A DNA stretch of 64,000 nt from Motiliproteus sp036961355 (GCA_036961355.1 JBALVL010000012.1:58092-122091), one strand, 5' to 3'; counted from the stretch's first letter, positions 35,539-44,460 are shown. The notes: generated by a model not told the origin, from the sequence alone. Numbers and translations are program-made.

Positions 35539-36462
35539 ATGAAAAATTTACCGACCCTGCATCAGCTCAGGTTGTTTGAGCACACGGCTCGGACGGGTAA
35601 TTTCGGTAAAGCGGCCGAGTCGTTACATCTGACCCCGCCGGCGTTGAGTATCCAGATGCGCCAACTAGAAGAGACACTGGGGGTTGCTCTGTTCGACCGC
35701 ATAGGCCGTCGCAAACATTTGAGTTCGGCGGGCCGCGAGGTGCTGAGCAGTTGTCGCAACATCTTCCATGAACTTGACGATATGACGATGCGATTATCGC
35801 AACTGCGCGGAGGTATGGCCGGTACCATCCGAATCAGCGTGGTGAGTAGTGCTAAGTTTTTTATTCCGCACCTGATGGGGGCCTTCCGACAGCTCTATCA
35901 GGGTGTTGAATTTCAGCTAACCGTTGCCAACCGTGCGCAGATCGTGGCACGGCTGGCGGACAACCTCGACGATTTTGTGATTTTGTCGCACCTGCCGTCA
36001 GAGGTTCAGGTTGATACCGTCTCGTTTCTATCCAATCCGCTGGTTGTTGTTGCCGCCCCCGATCATCCGCTGGTCAAAGAGCCCCGAATCGACTTGAACC
36101 GGCTGTCGCAGGAGGAGTTCTTATTGCGAGAGATAGGCTCAGGCACGCGCTTCTCTACCGAAGCTATTTTCGCTGAGCAAGCCACGCCACTGCATTGCGC
36201 GATGGAGTTGGGCAGCAGCGAAGCGATAAAACAGGGGGTTATGGCCGGGCTAGGGGTCTCGATACTGTCGCGCCACTGCGTCTGGATGGAGCTACAAGGC
36301 GACTATCTGGTTGAACTGCCGGTTGAGGGGTTCCCGCAGCAAGGGCACTGGTACGCGGTCAGCTTGAACCAAAAAAAACTATCACCAGTTGCGCAGACTT
36401 TTATCGACTACCTCGCTTCCAGCAGCGAAGAGGTGATCAACGGCCTAGAGGGGTTCTTCTGA
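35539..36462 (+). CDS. LysR-family regulator, CbbR-like
   Basis: A 307-residue LysR-type transcription factor. The N-terminal winged helix-turn-helix (QLRLFEHTARTGNFGKAAESLHLTPPALSIQMRQLEETLGVALF, positions about 8-52) is close to CbbR regulators of carbon fixation. The C-terminal region is a substrate-binding-like domain. No Rubisco genes are in the window. The divergent carbonic anhydrase gene and the shared palindrome suggest it controls inorganic-carbon metabolism. Confidence 0.87.
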   Translation: MKNLPTLHQLRLFEHTARTGNFGKAAESLHLTPPALSIQMRQLEETLGVALFDRIGRRKHLSSAGREVLSSCRNIFHELDDMTMRLSQLRGGMAGTIRISVVSSAKFFIPHLMGAFRQLYQGVEFQLTVANRAQIVARLADNLDDFVILSHLPSEVQVDTVSFLSNPLVVVAAPDHPLVKEPRIDLNRLSQEEFLLREIGSGTRFSTEAIFAEQATPLHCAMELGSSEAIKQGVMAGLGVSILSRHCVWMELQGDYLVELPVEGFPQQGHWYAVSLNQKKLSPVAQTFIDYLASSSEEVINGLEGFF

Positions 36463-36640
36463 ACCGATGTCGTGTGCGAAAAATCTGCATTGTCAGCAAC
36501 AGAGCTATGGCTGTTGCCGGTGAAAATTTATAAACTACGGGTCAGTTATAATTGGTCGCTGATCAGCGATTAAGTGGTCGTCAGCAAGCGGTTAGGCGCA
36601 TCTGCGTTAAGCCGGTTTAGCAGGGGAAGTGAGTCTTACC

Positions 36641-37006
36641 ATGAGCAGAATCTTGATCGTATTGTCCGTACTGATGTTGGCAGCTTGTACTGAGTCTGTC
36701 GATCTCCAGCTTGAGCCTGAAGTGACGCTGTTTTCAAGCAGTGATAGAGACAAAACCGTTCACCTGAGCGCCAGCGATAAAGAGCATGCTGCGCTAAATA
36801 AATGGCTACGTGAAAACAGCTCGGGTTGGTATCCGACTACCGGCCGTTATCTCGGCGGTGTATACCTGGAGTCGGGCAATAATGGGGTACAAGTGACCGA
36901 TACTAAAGTGATCATCTATTCCACCGCGAAAACGCAACCCCAGGCCACCTTTGTACAAACGCTGGATAAAGGTGAGCTGGACGGAATAAAGCGCTTAGGC
37001 GACTAG
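36641..37006 (+). CDS. Small hypothetical lipoprotein
   Basis: A 121-residue precursor with a lipoprotein signal: hydrophobic residues 4-16 and the lipobox LAAC, so the mature protein begins at the cysteine. The rest is a soluble domain I do not recognise. The ATG at 36641 is preferred over a GTG four codons upstream because it leaves room for the AGGGGAAG ribosome binding site. A long hairpin follows 45 bases after the stop. Confidence 0.7.
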   Translation: MSRILIVLSVLMLAACTESVDLQLEPEVTLFSSSDRDKTVHLSASDKEHAALNKWLRENSSGWYPTTGRYLGGVYLESGNNGVQVTDTKVIIYSTAKTQPQATFVQTLDKGELDGIKRLGD

Positions 37007-37050
37007 AAGCTTAGAGTCTTTTGAACTCCTTCTTTTTAGCACTGAGCAAT

Positions 37051-37091
37051 CGTTATCGGCGTAACCAACATCTTTGGTTGCGCCGATAACG
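37051..37091. repeat. Long hairpin (18-bp stem) downstream of the lipoprotein gene
   Basis: CGTTATCGGCGTAACCAA, a 5-base loop, then TTGGTTGCGCCGATAACG: an 18-base stem with a single T/G pair. There is no U-tract on either strand, so it is not a classical terminator. It may act as a transcript-stabilising 3' structure or a repetitive palindromic element. Confidence 0.75.
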
Positions 37092-37345
37092 GAGTGTTAT
37101 CAGTGGCGTTGCCGCTCTGCGATGGTCATCGCTGGCTGTTAAGGGAAACACCTCCCGTTTGTTTTAAAGTTCTTGTCGGACGGGTGTCGAAAACAAGGGC
37201 CGGTAACAGGATAATTTAACAGCAGGGCTGTGGAACACTGTCGTTCAGATGGTGTTTGATCACGATGTTTGTCACCTTTTGGGCGGAATTATCAGGGAGC
37301 TGTCGCCGCTTAATAAGGTGTTAAGAATCAGTCATCGAGGCGATT
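37092..37345. other. Intergenic region before the GNAT gene
   Basis: About 250 bases with no supported gene between the long hairpin and the AT-richer GNAT gene. A GTTAAGA sequence lies near the GNAT start; it is close to, but not a full match for, the integron core GTTRRRY. Confidence 0.4.
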
Positions 37346-37807
37346 ATGAACCCCGTAGAGTATGTAAAGCTAAATGAAATACAGCCTGCAGAGTTTTTGA
37401 CTTTATTAAATAAGCAGTCGACTAGAGAGCATTTAATTGTTCATGAGCTGTTTGATCTAAATAAAGTAGAGCTGTGGATAAAGGAAAAAGTTGATGTCGA
37501 TTCCACTCAAGGTTGTAGAGTTAGAGCCATTACGGTTGATAAACAACTTGCCGGGTGGTGTGGGATACAGCTCGAAGAAGGTAAGTACGAAATTGCTGTT
37601 GTCATTGATGATCAGTATTGGGGGTTAGGTAAAAAAATATTTCGAGAAATAATGTGCTGGGCCAAAGAACTGGGACACGCCACTATTTTTATTCACCTCT
37701 TTCATACACGGCCAGAATATAAATTCTTGAGTAAGTTATCTAAAAATGTGTATGAGAGTGAGCTTCTGGGGAGTAGATTTACAACTTACGAGCTAGAGGT
37801 GAGTTAA
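37346..37807 (+). CDS. GNAT-family acetyltransferase
   Basis: A 153-residue single-domain GNAT protein. The acetyl-CoA-binding region falls around IAVVIDDQYWGLGKKIFREIMCWAKELG, where the usual R/Q-x2-G-x-G/A loop appears as YWGLGKK. It is clearly richer in A and T than the nap or mks genes and sits in a three-gene same-strand block with GFA and CopD-like genes. These are families often found in mobile gene cassettes. The substrate is unknown. Confidence 0.75.
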   Translation: MNPVEYVKLNEIQPAEFLTLLNKQSTREHLIVHELFDLNKVELWIKEKVDVDSTQGCRVRAITVDKQLAGWCGIQLEEGKYEIAVVIDDQYWGLGKKIFREIMCWAKELGHATIFIHLFHTRPEYKFLSKLSKNVYESELLGSRFTTYELEVS

Positions 37808-37810
37808 AGT

Positions 37811-37835
37811 GCCTAACAAACAAGTTATGGTTAAG
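37811..37835. repeat. attC-like core pair after the GNAT gene (degenerate)
   Basis: GCCTAAC (matches RYYYAAC) and GTTAAGC (matches GTTRRRY) lie 25 bases apart, immediately after the GNAT stop. The pair forms a hairpin with one mismatch. It is much shorter than a functional attC site, so at best it is a decayed or coincidental site. Confidence 0.3.
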
Positions 37836-37929
37836 CTGTGTTGCCGTTTGGAGCTCCGTTACGGCGTTTCACGCCTCCACTGCGACCCCATATTCGGGCG
37901 TAAATAGCCATTCAAGCATTGAGGTGGGA

Positions 37930-38319
37930 ATGATCACTGGTAGCTGTCTTTGTGGCAAGGTGAAATATGAAATTTCAGGCAAGGTTGGTGACATTGTTCA
38001 CTGCCACTGTGAAACCTGCCGTAAGGCTCATAGTTCTGCCTTTTCCAGCGTAGCTGCGGTAAACGATAGTGACTTCAAACTATCAGGCAATGAACTCTTA
38101 AGTTCATTTGAATCGTCAGAAGGTAAACGGCGCTATTTTTGTTCGAATTGCGGCACCCAGATATACGCCAAGAGAGATAATACCGAACACGTTATTTTGC
38201 GTTTGGGGTCACTGGATGCTGATCCGATGTCTCGCGAAAAGAATCACATATGGGTTTCTCAAAAAGCTAGCTGGTATTCAATCAATAGCAAGTTACCTGA
38301 ATATGCTGAATTTGAGTAA
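37930..38319 (+). CDS. GFA-domain (CENP-V/glutathione-dependent formaldehyde-activating-like) protein
   Basis: A 129-residue zinc protein of the GFA family. Zinc-ligand cysteines are in GSCLCGKVKY, HCHCETCRKAHSS and FCSNCGTQIYA. Members bind S-hydroxymethylglutathione or act as uncharacterised lyases. The ATG at 37930 follows a TGAGGTGGG ribosome binding site. It lies between the GNAT and CopD-like genes, flanked by inverted-repeat segments. Confidence 0.87.
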   Translation: MITGSCLCGKVKYEISGKVGDIVHCHCETCRKAHSSAFSSVAAVNDSDFKLSGNELLSSFESSEGKRRYFCSNCGTQIYAKRDNTEHVILRLGSLDADPMSREKNHIWVSQKASWYSINSKLPEYAEFE

Positions 38320-38333
38320 AAATTTCAAAACAA

Positions 38334-38401
38334 AAGGGTCAGCGCTGAGCATAAGCTGCCTAGACCTCAGCAAGCTTGGCTTGCGCTGGTCCGTTACCCT
38401 T
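38334..38401. repeat. Imperfect ~68-bp inverted repeat between the GFA and CopD-like genes
   Basis: AAGGGT (38334-38339) pairs with ACCCTT (38396-38401) and CAGCGC (38340-38345) with GCGCTG (38383-38388). Inner AAGCT and AGCTT segments add to the stem. The extended imperfect hairpin fills the gap between the two genes and resembles cassette recombination sites in shape, though the right-hand core does not match GTTRRRY. Confidence 0.55.
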
Positions 38402-38417
38402 CGCGGTAGTAGTAAAT

Positions 38418-38885
38418 ATGGAACATGATTTTTTGATAATCGCTAGAGCATTGCATGTTATCGCCGTTGTCCTTTGGATAGGCGGGGTTGCATTCGTTAC
38501 TACCGTTTTAATCCCAGCAATAAGATGCTCACAGTCTCCTGAAGATAGATTAAAAATATTTGAGGCACTGGAAGGTAAATTTAGTTTTCAAGCCAAATTA
38601 ACCACGCTACTCACGGGTGGGTCTGGTTTCTACATGTTATATGCCATGAATACATGGCTATCCATGTCGTGGTGGATTTATCTAATGGTTATTATATGGG
38701 CAATATTTACTGTTGTATTGTTTGTACTTGAACCATTATTTTTACATAGATGGTTTCATCAGCAAGCTGAAAAAAATAATGAAAGAACATTTTTTATCTT
38801 GCAAGTAATGCATGTGGTTTTGCTATCGATTAGTTTAGTCGCAGTTTTCGGTGGGGTCGCAGGTGTGCATGGACTTTTTTATTAA
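38418..38885 (+). CDS. CopD-like small membrane protein
   Basis: A 155-residue protein with four predicted membrane helices. Histidines in the first helix (ARALHVIAVVLWIGGVAF) and the last (LQVMHVVLLSISLVAVF) could ligate haem or metal, as in CopD-type membrane domains. The first visible ATG with sensible spacing is 38418. It is AT-rich like the preceding two genes. The function is unknown; copper handling is only a family-based guess. Confidence 0.6.
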   Translation: MEHDFLIIARALHVIAVVLWIGGVAFVTTVLIPAIRCSQSPEDRLKIFEALEGKFSFQAKLTTLLTGGSGFYMLYAMNTWLSMSWWIYLMVIIWAIFTVVLFVLEPLFLHRWFHQQAEKNNERTFFILQVMHVVLLSISLVAVFGGVAGVHGLFY

Positions 38886-39126
38886 ACTGATCACACTTTA
38901 CAAGTGACGATAGCTTCCCGTAAAAATAACTGTGTCGTATTTACCGCCCATTTCGCACCGTTTTTAACCATTATATTCAGTATCACAATCCTCTTTCGTA
39001 TGCCGGCAATCAGGGCCCCCCATGGTATCTCGCTTGCGGCCTTCAGACGTTTTGCTGCCGATACGGCATTTGTTGATTTGTTACCTGTCACTTTGTTGAT
39101 TGGATAGCTTTCCTGGAACGCCAGCC
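38886..39126. other. Gap between the CopD-like gene and the nap terminator
   Basis: Overlapping open frames exist on both strands (about 67 codons on plus, 93 on minus), but neither has a recognisable domain or good ribosome binding site. It may be a decayed gene; I do not assign one. Confidence 0.4.
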
Positions 39127-39159
39127 ACAAAAAAGGGGGCTCAAACTGAGCCCCCTTTT
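39127..39159 (-). terminator. Terminator of the nap operon (possibly bidirectional)
   Basis: AAAAGGGGGCTC, a 5-base loop, GAGCCCCCTTTT: a 12-base perfect stem with A-runs on one side and T-runs on the other, so it can terminate from both strands. It lies 23 bases past the napC stop. Confidence 0.9.
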
Positions 39160-39181
39160 GATATCTCTTCAAGCCAAGATA

Positions 39182-39784
39182 TTAATTATCCCAACCCTTC
39201 ACACCTGACATATCGGGTAGCTCGTGAGCGATACCTTTATGGCAATCGATACAGGTCTTTTCGCCGGTAGCGAGAACATTCTCATGCTCTTTGAAAGCGC
39301 GTGAGCCCTGCTCGGAGTAGTCCATCGATTCGAGGTTGTGACAGTTACGACACTCGCGTGAATCGTTAGCCTTCATCCGAGCCCACTCACGGGCTGCCAT
39401 CTCACCGCGGTGAGCCTGGAACTTCTCACGGGTGTCGATCTTACCGGTGATCTTACCCCAAACTTCCTTACTGGCCTGAATCTTACGAATGATCTTGTAG
39501 ACCCACTCTTTAGGCACGTGGCAGTCTGGGCAGGTTGCCCGAACACCGGAGCGGTTGGTGTAATGGATCGTCTCTTTCAGCTCTACGTATACGTTGTCAC
39601 GCATCTCGTGGCAGCTGATACAGAAGGTCTCCTCGTTGGTTTTCTCCATCGCGGTGTTGAAGCCGCCCCAGAAGATAATCCCTGCGATAAAACCGCCCAG
39701 TAGTAAGATGCCTAAAGCGGCTTTGGCCGGGCTGGTTAAGAAAGCCCATAAGCGGCCGATAGCACCTGGTTGTTTGTTACTCAT
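39182..39784 (-). CDS. napC: Membrane-anchored tetrahaem cytochrome c NapC
   Basis: A 200-residue NapC/NirT-family quinol dehydrogenase that passes electrons from the quinol pool to NapB and NapA. One N-terminal membrane anchor (residues 18-40) precedes four CxxCH haem sites: CISCHEMRD, CPDCHVPKE, CRNCHNLES and CIDCHKGIAH. It is the last gene of the nap operon, 44 bases after napB, and is followed by a strong terminator. Confidence 0.96.
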   Translation of the reverse strand: MSNKQPGAIGRLWAFLTSPAKAALGILLLGGFIAGIIFWGGFNTAMEKTNEETFCISCHEMRDNVYVELKETIHYTNRSGVRATCPDCHVPKEWVYKIIRKIQASKEVWGKITGKIDTREKFQAHRGEMAAREWARMKANDSRECRNCHNLESMDYSEQGSRAFKEHENVLATGEKTCIDCHKGIAHELPDMSGVKGWDN

Positions 39785-39828
39785 ACCTAAACCCCTTTCT
39801 CAGTCATTAGGTAGATCAGAGCACAGAA

Positions 39829-40284
39829 TTACTGCGCCAGATCACTGGTGGACTGATAAGTGTTCTCAATCAGCGGCTTAGCATTTGCTTGCGGCACGTG
39901 GCACTGCATGCAGAAGTAACGCCGAGGTGAGATATCTGCCAGCGCATGGCCGTCACGGGTTTCGAAATGGGTCAGGCTGACCTTGGTCGCTCCTGACTCC
40001 TTATAACGATCCCAGCTATGGCACGACAAGCACTTGTTGCTGCGCAGGTCGACCTTGTAGCCACGAGTATCGTGCGGGATAACCGGCGGTTGCTGGATAT
40101 AGTTACGATCGACCAGCAGGTCGGTATCGAGGTTTTTGGTCATCTCGGGAGCCTTGTTCGTGGCTTCGAGTTCCTGAGCCCCGCGCAGTGATTCCAGTCC
40201 ACCGATTTCGGCGAACGTTACCTGTGACAGCGACAGGCTGCCCAGCATTAAGGCCGCAGATAGGACCACGGTTATTTTTTTCAT
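39829..40284 (-). CDS. napB: Dihaem cytochrome c NapB
   Basis: A 151-residue periplasmic electron-transfer subunit with a Sec signal peptide (residues 1-25, ending TFA) and two CxxCH haem sites, CLSCHSWD and CMQCHVPQA. It hands electrons to NapA. Its start overlaps the napH stop by 4 bases, so translation is coupled. Confidence 0.96.
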   Translation of the reverse strand: MKKITVVLSAALMLGSLSLSQVTFAEIGGLESLRGAQELEATNKAPEMTKNLDTDLLVDRNYIQQPPVIPHDTRGYKVDLRSNKCLSCHSWDRYKESGATKVSLTHFETRDGHALADISPRRYFCMQCHVPQANAKPLIENTYQSTSDLAQ

Positions 40285-41159
40285 GGGTGTTTCTCCATCC
40301 TGTTGGCAAAGCGACTGCCAAATTCAAATACGTTTACGGAACAAATATCGATACATCGACCACAGTTAGTACAGTTTGGAGACAGGATAACAGGGCCATG
40401 TAGCTGCTCTGACCCTGCGACCTTTCCTTTTAAAGCCGGTTTGATGACCTGAGGTTCGGGGCACACCGCGTAGCAGTCCATACAGTCGTAACAGTCGTCA
40501 CGCTTGCTGGCCTTAACTCGCAGTGGGCTGGTTTTACCGATCAGGCTGTAGCAAGCGCCCATCGGGCACAAATGGCCACACCAACCGCGCGGTATTACGA
40601 ACAGATCGAACAGGAATATTGCCACGATCACCAGCCAACCCATCCCCATGCCGAAGATAAGGCCGCGGTGGAGCAGGGAGACCGGATTGACCAGTTCCCA
40701 TACCACCATGCCGGTGAGCGCCGGTAAGATCAGCATCAACACCAGAATCCAGTAACGCAAATGGCGCGACAACGGAATTCGGCGGCGGATGCCCAAGCGA
40801 CGCGATGCCCAGCCAGCAAGGTCGGTCACTGGGTTTACCGGACAGACCCAGCTGCAGAAGGTACGACCACCGACCAGCCAGTAAAAACCGGCAATGATGG
40901 CTGTACCCAGCAACATGCTGGTGATTGGTAGATGGCCGGTGGCGAGCGATTGTAAAAATACAAACGGATCGGTCATCGGCACTGTTTCTACCATCAGGCT
41001 GCTGCTCAGATTTCCTTTGAGCAGCCAATAGCCGGCTACCGGACTGGCGATAAACAGCGCCAGTACCAGCAGTTGGCTGATCCGTCGCAGTACCAGAAAA
41101 CGGTACGTCGCCAGATAACCTTTGGTTTTAACAGCATCCATCCCTACCTGAAGAGTCAT
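40281..41159 (-). CDS. napH: Quinol dehydrogenase membrane component NapH
   Basis: A 292-residue membrane iron-sulfur protein with four membrane helices, the cytoplasmic CSWVCPVNPV and CGHLCPMGAC motifs, and two ferredoxin-type clusters in the C-terminal region (CYDCMDCYAVCPEP and CTNCGRCIDIC). With NapG it forms an alternative quinol-oxidising route to NapC. It overlaps napG by 4 bases and napB by 4 bases. Confidence 0.95.
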   Translation of the reverse strand: MTLQVGMDAVKTKGYLATYRFLVLRRISQLLVLALFIASPVAGYWLLKGNLSSSLMVETVPMTDPFVFLQSLATGHLPITSMLLGTAIIAGFYWLVGGRTFCSWVCPVNPVTDLAGWASRRLGIRRRIPLSRHLRYWILVLMLILPALTGMVVWELVNPVSLLHRGLIFGMGMGWLVIVAIFLFDLFVIPRGWCGHLCPMGACYSLIGKTSPLRVKASKRDDCYDCMDCYAVCPEPQVIKPALKGKVAGSEQLHGPVILSPNCTNCGRCIDICSVNVFEFGSRFANRMEKHP

Positions 41160-41926
41160 AAGTCACCCTCCGGGCGGCGCACAGGCAGCTTAATCTGTTG
41201 AGGGAGCAGTGATTCGCCCTGGTTGGCACGTTTCTCTTCCCACCCCAAGCGGTAGTGATGGCCCAGCTCACCTTTGGCGAGCTTGATCGGTACTACCTTG
41301 ATTGCGGCTACCTCCAGTACACAGCCCTCTTCGCATTTGCCACAACCGGTACACTTATCCGAGTGTACGGTTGGTAGAAAACGCGCGTGATGGCCGGTGC
41401 GGCTGTTGCGTTCAATCTCCAGTGTGATCGCCTCATCGATCGCCGGGCAGACCCGGTAACAGACTTCACAGCGTAAGCCGAGAAAGTTGAGGCAGGTTTC
41501 CTGATCGATCAGCACCGCAAGTCCCATGCGGGCGTCATCGATATTGTCCAAAGCTTGATCCAAGGCGCCGCTGGGACAGGCTGCTACGCAGGGAATGTCG
41601 TCACACATCTCACAGGGAACATCGCGAGCGATGAAGTAAGGTGTGCCGTTGGCGACTGGATCAGTAATTTGGGCCAGTTTCAGGGTATCGAACGGGCAGT
41701 CCCGAACGCACAGCCCGCAACGCAGGCATGCGCTGAGGAAGTCCGCTTCGGGCAGGGCACCAGGTGGCCGCAGCATCTCGGGAGCGTGCGAGCGTGCATT
41801 GGTGGCGATTAGCCCCAATCCGACGCCCAGTGCTCCCATGCCGCATAGGCCACGTGCAGTGTCGGTCAGAAATTGGCGACGATCATGCCCCTTTCTGTCG
41901 ATCTGCTGGCTGTTGTCCTGGCTCAT
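41156..41926 (-). CDS. napG: Ferredoxin-type protein NapG
   Basis: A 256-residue periplasmic iron-sulfur protein with a twin-arginine signal (RRQFLTDTARGLCG at about residues 16-29) and four 4Fe-4S cluster motifs, beginning CLRCGLCVRDCPFD and ending CTGCGKCEEGC. It works with NapH in electron delivery. It lies 41 bases after napA and overlaps napH. Confidence 0.95.
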   Translation of the reverse strand: MSQDNSQQIDRKGHDRRQFLTDTARGLCGMGALGVGLGLIATNARSHAPEMLRPPGALPEADFLSACLRCGLCVRDCPFDTLKLAQITDPVANGTPYFIARDVPCEMCDDIPCVAACPSGALDQALDNIDDARMGLAVLIDQETCLNFLGLRCEVCYRVCPAIDEAITLEIERNSRTGHHARFLPTVHSDKCTGCGKCEEGCVLEVAAIKVVPIKLAKGELGHHYRLGWEEKRANQGESLLPQQIKLPVRRPEGDL

Positions 41927-41967
41927 ATCAATACCCTGTTACTGGCATTTCAGTGGTTTTGCCTTTA

Positions 41968-44460
41968 TCAGGCCTTAACGATCTTGACCGCACATTTCTT
42001 GTAGTCGGTCTCTTTCGATAACGGATCGGTGGCATCAAGGGTGAGCTTGTTGACCAGACGACTGGCATCGAAGAACGGGATGAACACCAAACCTTCAGGA
42101 GGACGGTTACGTCCGCGTGTTTCAATCCGAATCTTGATCTCGCCACGACGAGATACCACCTTGGCTTCCTGACCGCGGCGCAGACCGCGTTTCTTGGCGT
42201 CTTCAGGATGCATATAAACCAGTGCATCCGGTGCGGCGCGGTATAGCTCAGGAACCCGACGTGTCATTGTGCCCGTGTGCCAGTGCTCCAGTACCCGGCC
42301 GGTCGATAACCACAGGTCGTATTCTTCATCGGGCTCTTCTGCTGCAGGCTCGTAAGGCAGAGCGAACATCACCGCTTTGCCATCGGGCTTACCGTAGAAT
42401 TTGAAGTCATCGCCTTCGCCAACGTAAGAGTCATAACCCTCTTTAAAGCGCCACAACGTCTCTTTGCCATCGACTACCGGCCAGCGCAGACCACGGGCTT
42501 GGTGATACATGTCGAAAGGTGCCAGGTCATGACCGTGGCCGCGACCGAACGTGGCGTACTCTTCGAACAGACCTTTTTGGATATAGAAACCAAAGTCTTT
42601 GGCTTCGTCGTTGTCGAACCCTTCGGCGGTCTCGCTTAGCGGGAACTTGTCGACCTGGCCATTGGCGAAGAGCACATCGTACAGCGTCTTGCCTTTGTAC
42701 TCGGGCTTCTTGGCGATTAGGTCGGCAGGCCAAACCTCTTCGACTGTGAAACGCTTGGAGAACTCGACCAGCTGCCACAGATCCGACTTAGCTTCGCCGG
42801 GTGGGGAGACCTGCTGACGCCAGAACTGGGTGCGTCGCTCGGCGTTGCCGTAAGCGCCTTCTTTCTCGACCCACATTGCGGTTGGCAGTACCAGATCGGA
42901 AGCCTGGGCCGTAACTGTCGGGTAGGGATCGGAACAAATGATGAAGTTTTCCGGGTTGCGGTAACCGGGATAACCCTCTTCGTTCATGTTCGGACCAGCC
43001 TGCATGTTGTTGTTACACATGGTCCAGTATACGTTCAGCTTACCGTCCTTGAGCATCCGGTTTTGCAGTACCGCGTGGTAACCCGGCTTGGGTGGGATTG
43101 CTCCCTCGGGTAGCTTCCAGATGTTCTCGGCAAATGCCCGGTGCTTAGGATTCTTAACAACAAGGTCAGCAGGGAGGCGGTGAGAGAAGGTGCCCACTTC
43201 ACGCGCGGTACCACAAGCCGATGGTTGGCCGGTCAGTGAGAACGGTCCGTTGCCTGGCTGTGAGATCTTGCCGGTAAGAAGATGCACGTTGTACATCAGA
43301 TTGTTGGCCCAGACTCCACGGGTGTGCTGGTTGAAGCCCATGGTCCAGTAGGACACGACCTTCTTGGTGGGGTCAGCGTAAAGCTTGGCCAGTTCCAGCA
43401 GCTTGTGCTCGGGTACACCGGACAGCTTGGACGTCTTCTCTACGGTGTATTCGCTGACAAACTTGGCGAACGCGTCAAAATCGATCGGCTTGGAGCCACC
43501 CTTGTTGGGGTTCTTGGCTTTTTGCTGAAGCGGGTGGGTCGGACGCAGACCGTAACCGATATCGGTAACACCTTCGCGGATGTTAACGTGCTTGGCCATG
43601 AACTCTTTGTTCACATTGCCGCTCTGGATGATGTAGTTGGCGATGTAGTTCAAGATCGCCAAGTCCGTCTGTGGGGTGAAGATCATGTCGTTGTCGGCCA
43701 GCTCGAAGCTACGATGCTTGAAAGTCGACAATACGTGAACCCGCACGTCCGGGTTGGACAGACGACGGTCGGTTAGACGTGACCACAGGATCGGGTGCAT
43801 CTCGGCCATGTTGGAGCCCCAAAGCACGAAGGCGTCGGCGTGTTCCAGGTCGTCGTAACAGCCCATCGGCTCATCGATACCGAAGGTGCGCATAAAGCCA
43901 CCAACAGCAGAGGCCATACAGTGACGAGCGTTAGGGTCGATGTTATTGGTCAGGAAGCCTGCCTTCATCAGCTTGGACGCGGCGTAGCCTTCCCAAACAG
44001 TCCACTGACCCGAACCGAACATACCCACCGAAGTAGGTCCTTTCTTTTTGATCGACTCTTTGAACTTCTCTGCCATGATGTCGAAGGCAGCATCCCAGGA
44101 GATCGGGGTGAACTCGCCTTCTTTATCGTATTTTCCGTCGGTCATCCGCAGCATTGGGCTTGTCAGGCGATCTTCGCCGTACATGATCTTGGATAGGAAA
44201 TAACCCTTGATGCAGTTCAGGCCTTTGTTAACCGGTGCATCAGGGTCCCCCTGAGTGGCAACAACCTTGCCTTTCTGGGTTCCGACCAAAACGCTACAGC
44301 CGGTGCCGCAGAAGCGGCAAGGTGCTTTGTCCCAGCGAATTTCAGAATCGCTGGATTTGGCCAGCAGATTGGTTGCAGAGGCGGGAACTGATACCCCTGC
44401 AGCGACGGCCGTGGCAGCAATAGCATTGCTTTTCACGAAATCTCGTCTGGTTAGTTTCAT
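41968..44460 (-). CDS. napA: Periplasmic nitrate reductase catalytic subunit NapA
   Basis: An 830-residue molybdenum bis-MGD enzyme reducing nitrate to nitrite in the periplasm. It has a Tat signal (MKLTRRDFVKSNAIA), the 4Fe-4S motif CRFCGTGCSV with the fourth cysteine in GLNCIKGYF, and the molybdenum-ligating cysteine in NARHCMASAV. The open frame continues 61 codons upstream through napD, but the Tat signal and family length fix the start at 44460. It lies 13 bases after napD. Confidence 0.97.
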   Translation of the reverse strand: MKLTRRDFVKSNAIAATAVAAGVSVPASATNLLAKSSDSEIRWDKAPCRFCGTGCSVLVGTQKGKVVATQGDPDAPVNKGLNCIKGYFLSKIMYGEDRLTSPMLRMTDGKYDKEGEFTPISWDAAFDIMAEKFKESIKKKGPTSVGMFGSGQWTVWEGYAASKLMKAGFLTNNIDPNARHCMASAVGGFMRTFGIDEPMGCYDDLEHADAFVLWGSNMAEMHPILWSRLTDRRLSNPDVRVHVLSTFKHRSFELADNDMIFTPQTDLAILNYIANYIIQSGNVNKEFMAKHVNIREGVTDIGYGLRPTHPLQQKAKNPNKGGSKPIDFDAFAKFVSEYTVEKTSKLSGVPEHKLLELAKLYADPTKKVVSYWTMGFNQHTRGVWANNLMYNVHLLTGKISQPGNGPFSLTGQPSACGTAREVGTFSHRLPADLVVKNPKHRAFAENIWKLPEGAIPPKPGYHAVLQNRMLKDGKLNVYWTMCNNNMQAGPNMNEEGYPGYRNPENFIICSDPYPTVTAQASDLVLPTAMWVEKEGAYGNAERRTQFWRQQVSPPGEAKSDLWQLVEFSKRFTVEEVWPADLIAKKPEYKGKTLYDVLFANGQVDKFPLSETAEGFDNDEAKDFGFYIQKGLFEEYATFGRGHGHDLAPFDMYHQARGLRWPVVDGKETLWRFKEGYDSYVGEGDDFKFYGKPDGKAVMFALPYEPAAEEPDEEYDLWLSTGRVLEHWHTGTMTRRVPELYRAAPDALVYMHPEDAKKRGLRRGQEAKVVSRRGEIKIRIETRGRNRPPEGLVFIPFFDASRLVNKLTLDATDPLSKETDYKKCAVKIVKA

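Noticed and set aside
35539..36462. A CbbR regulator of a Rubisco operon
   Set aside because: No Calvin-cycle genes are present in the window; only the carbonic anhydrase context supports a carbon-related role.
38891..39172. 93-codon minus-strand and 67-codon plus-strand frames next to the nap terminator
   Set aside because: They overlap each other, run into the terminator, and have no recognisable domain. They may be gene debris, but this is not supported.
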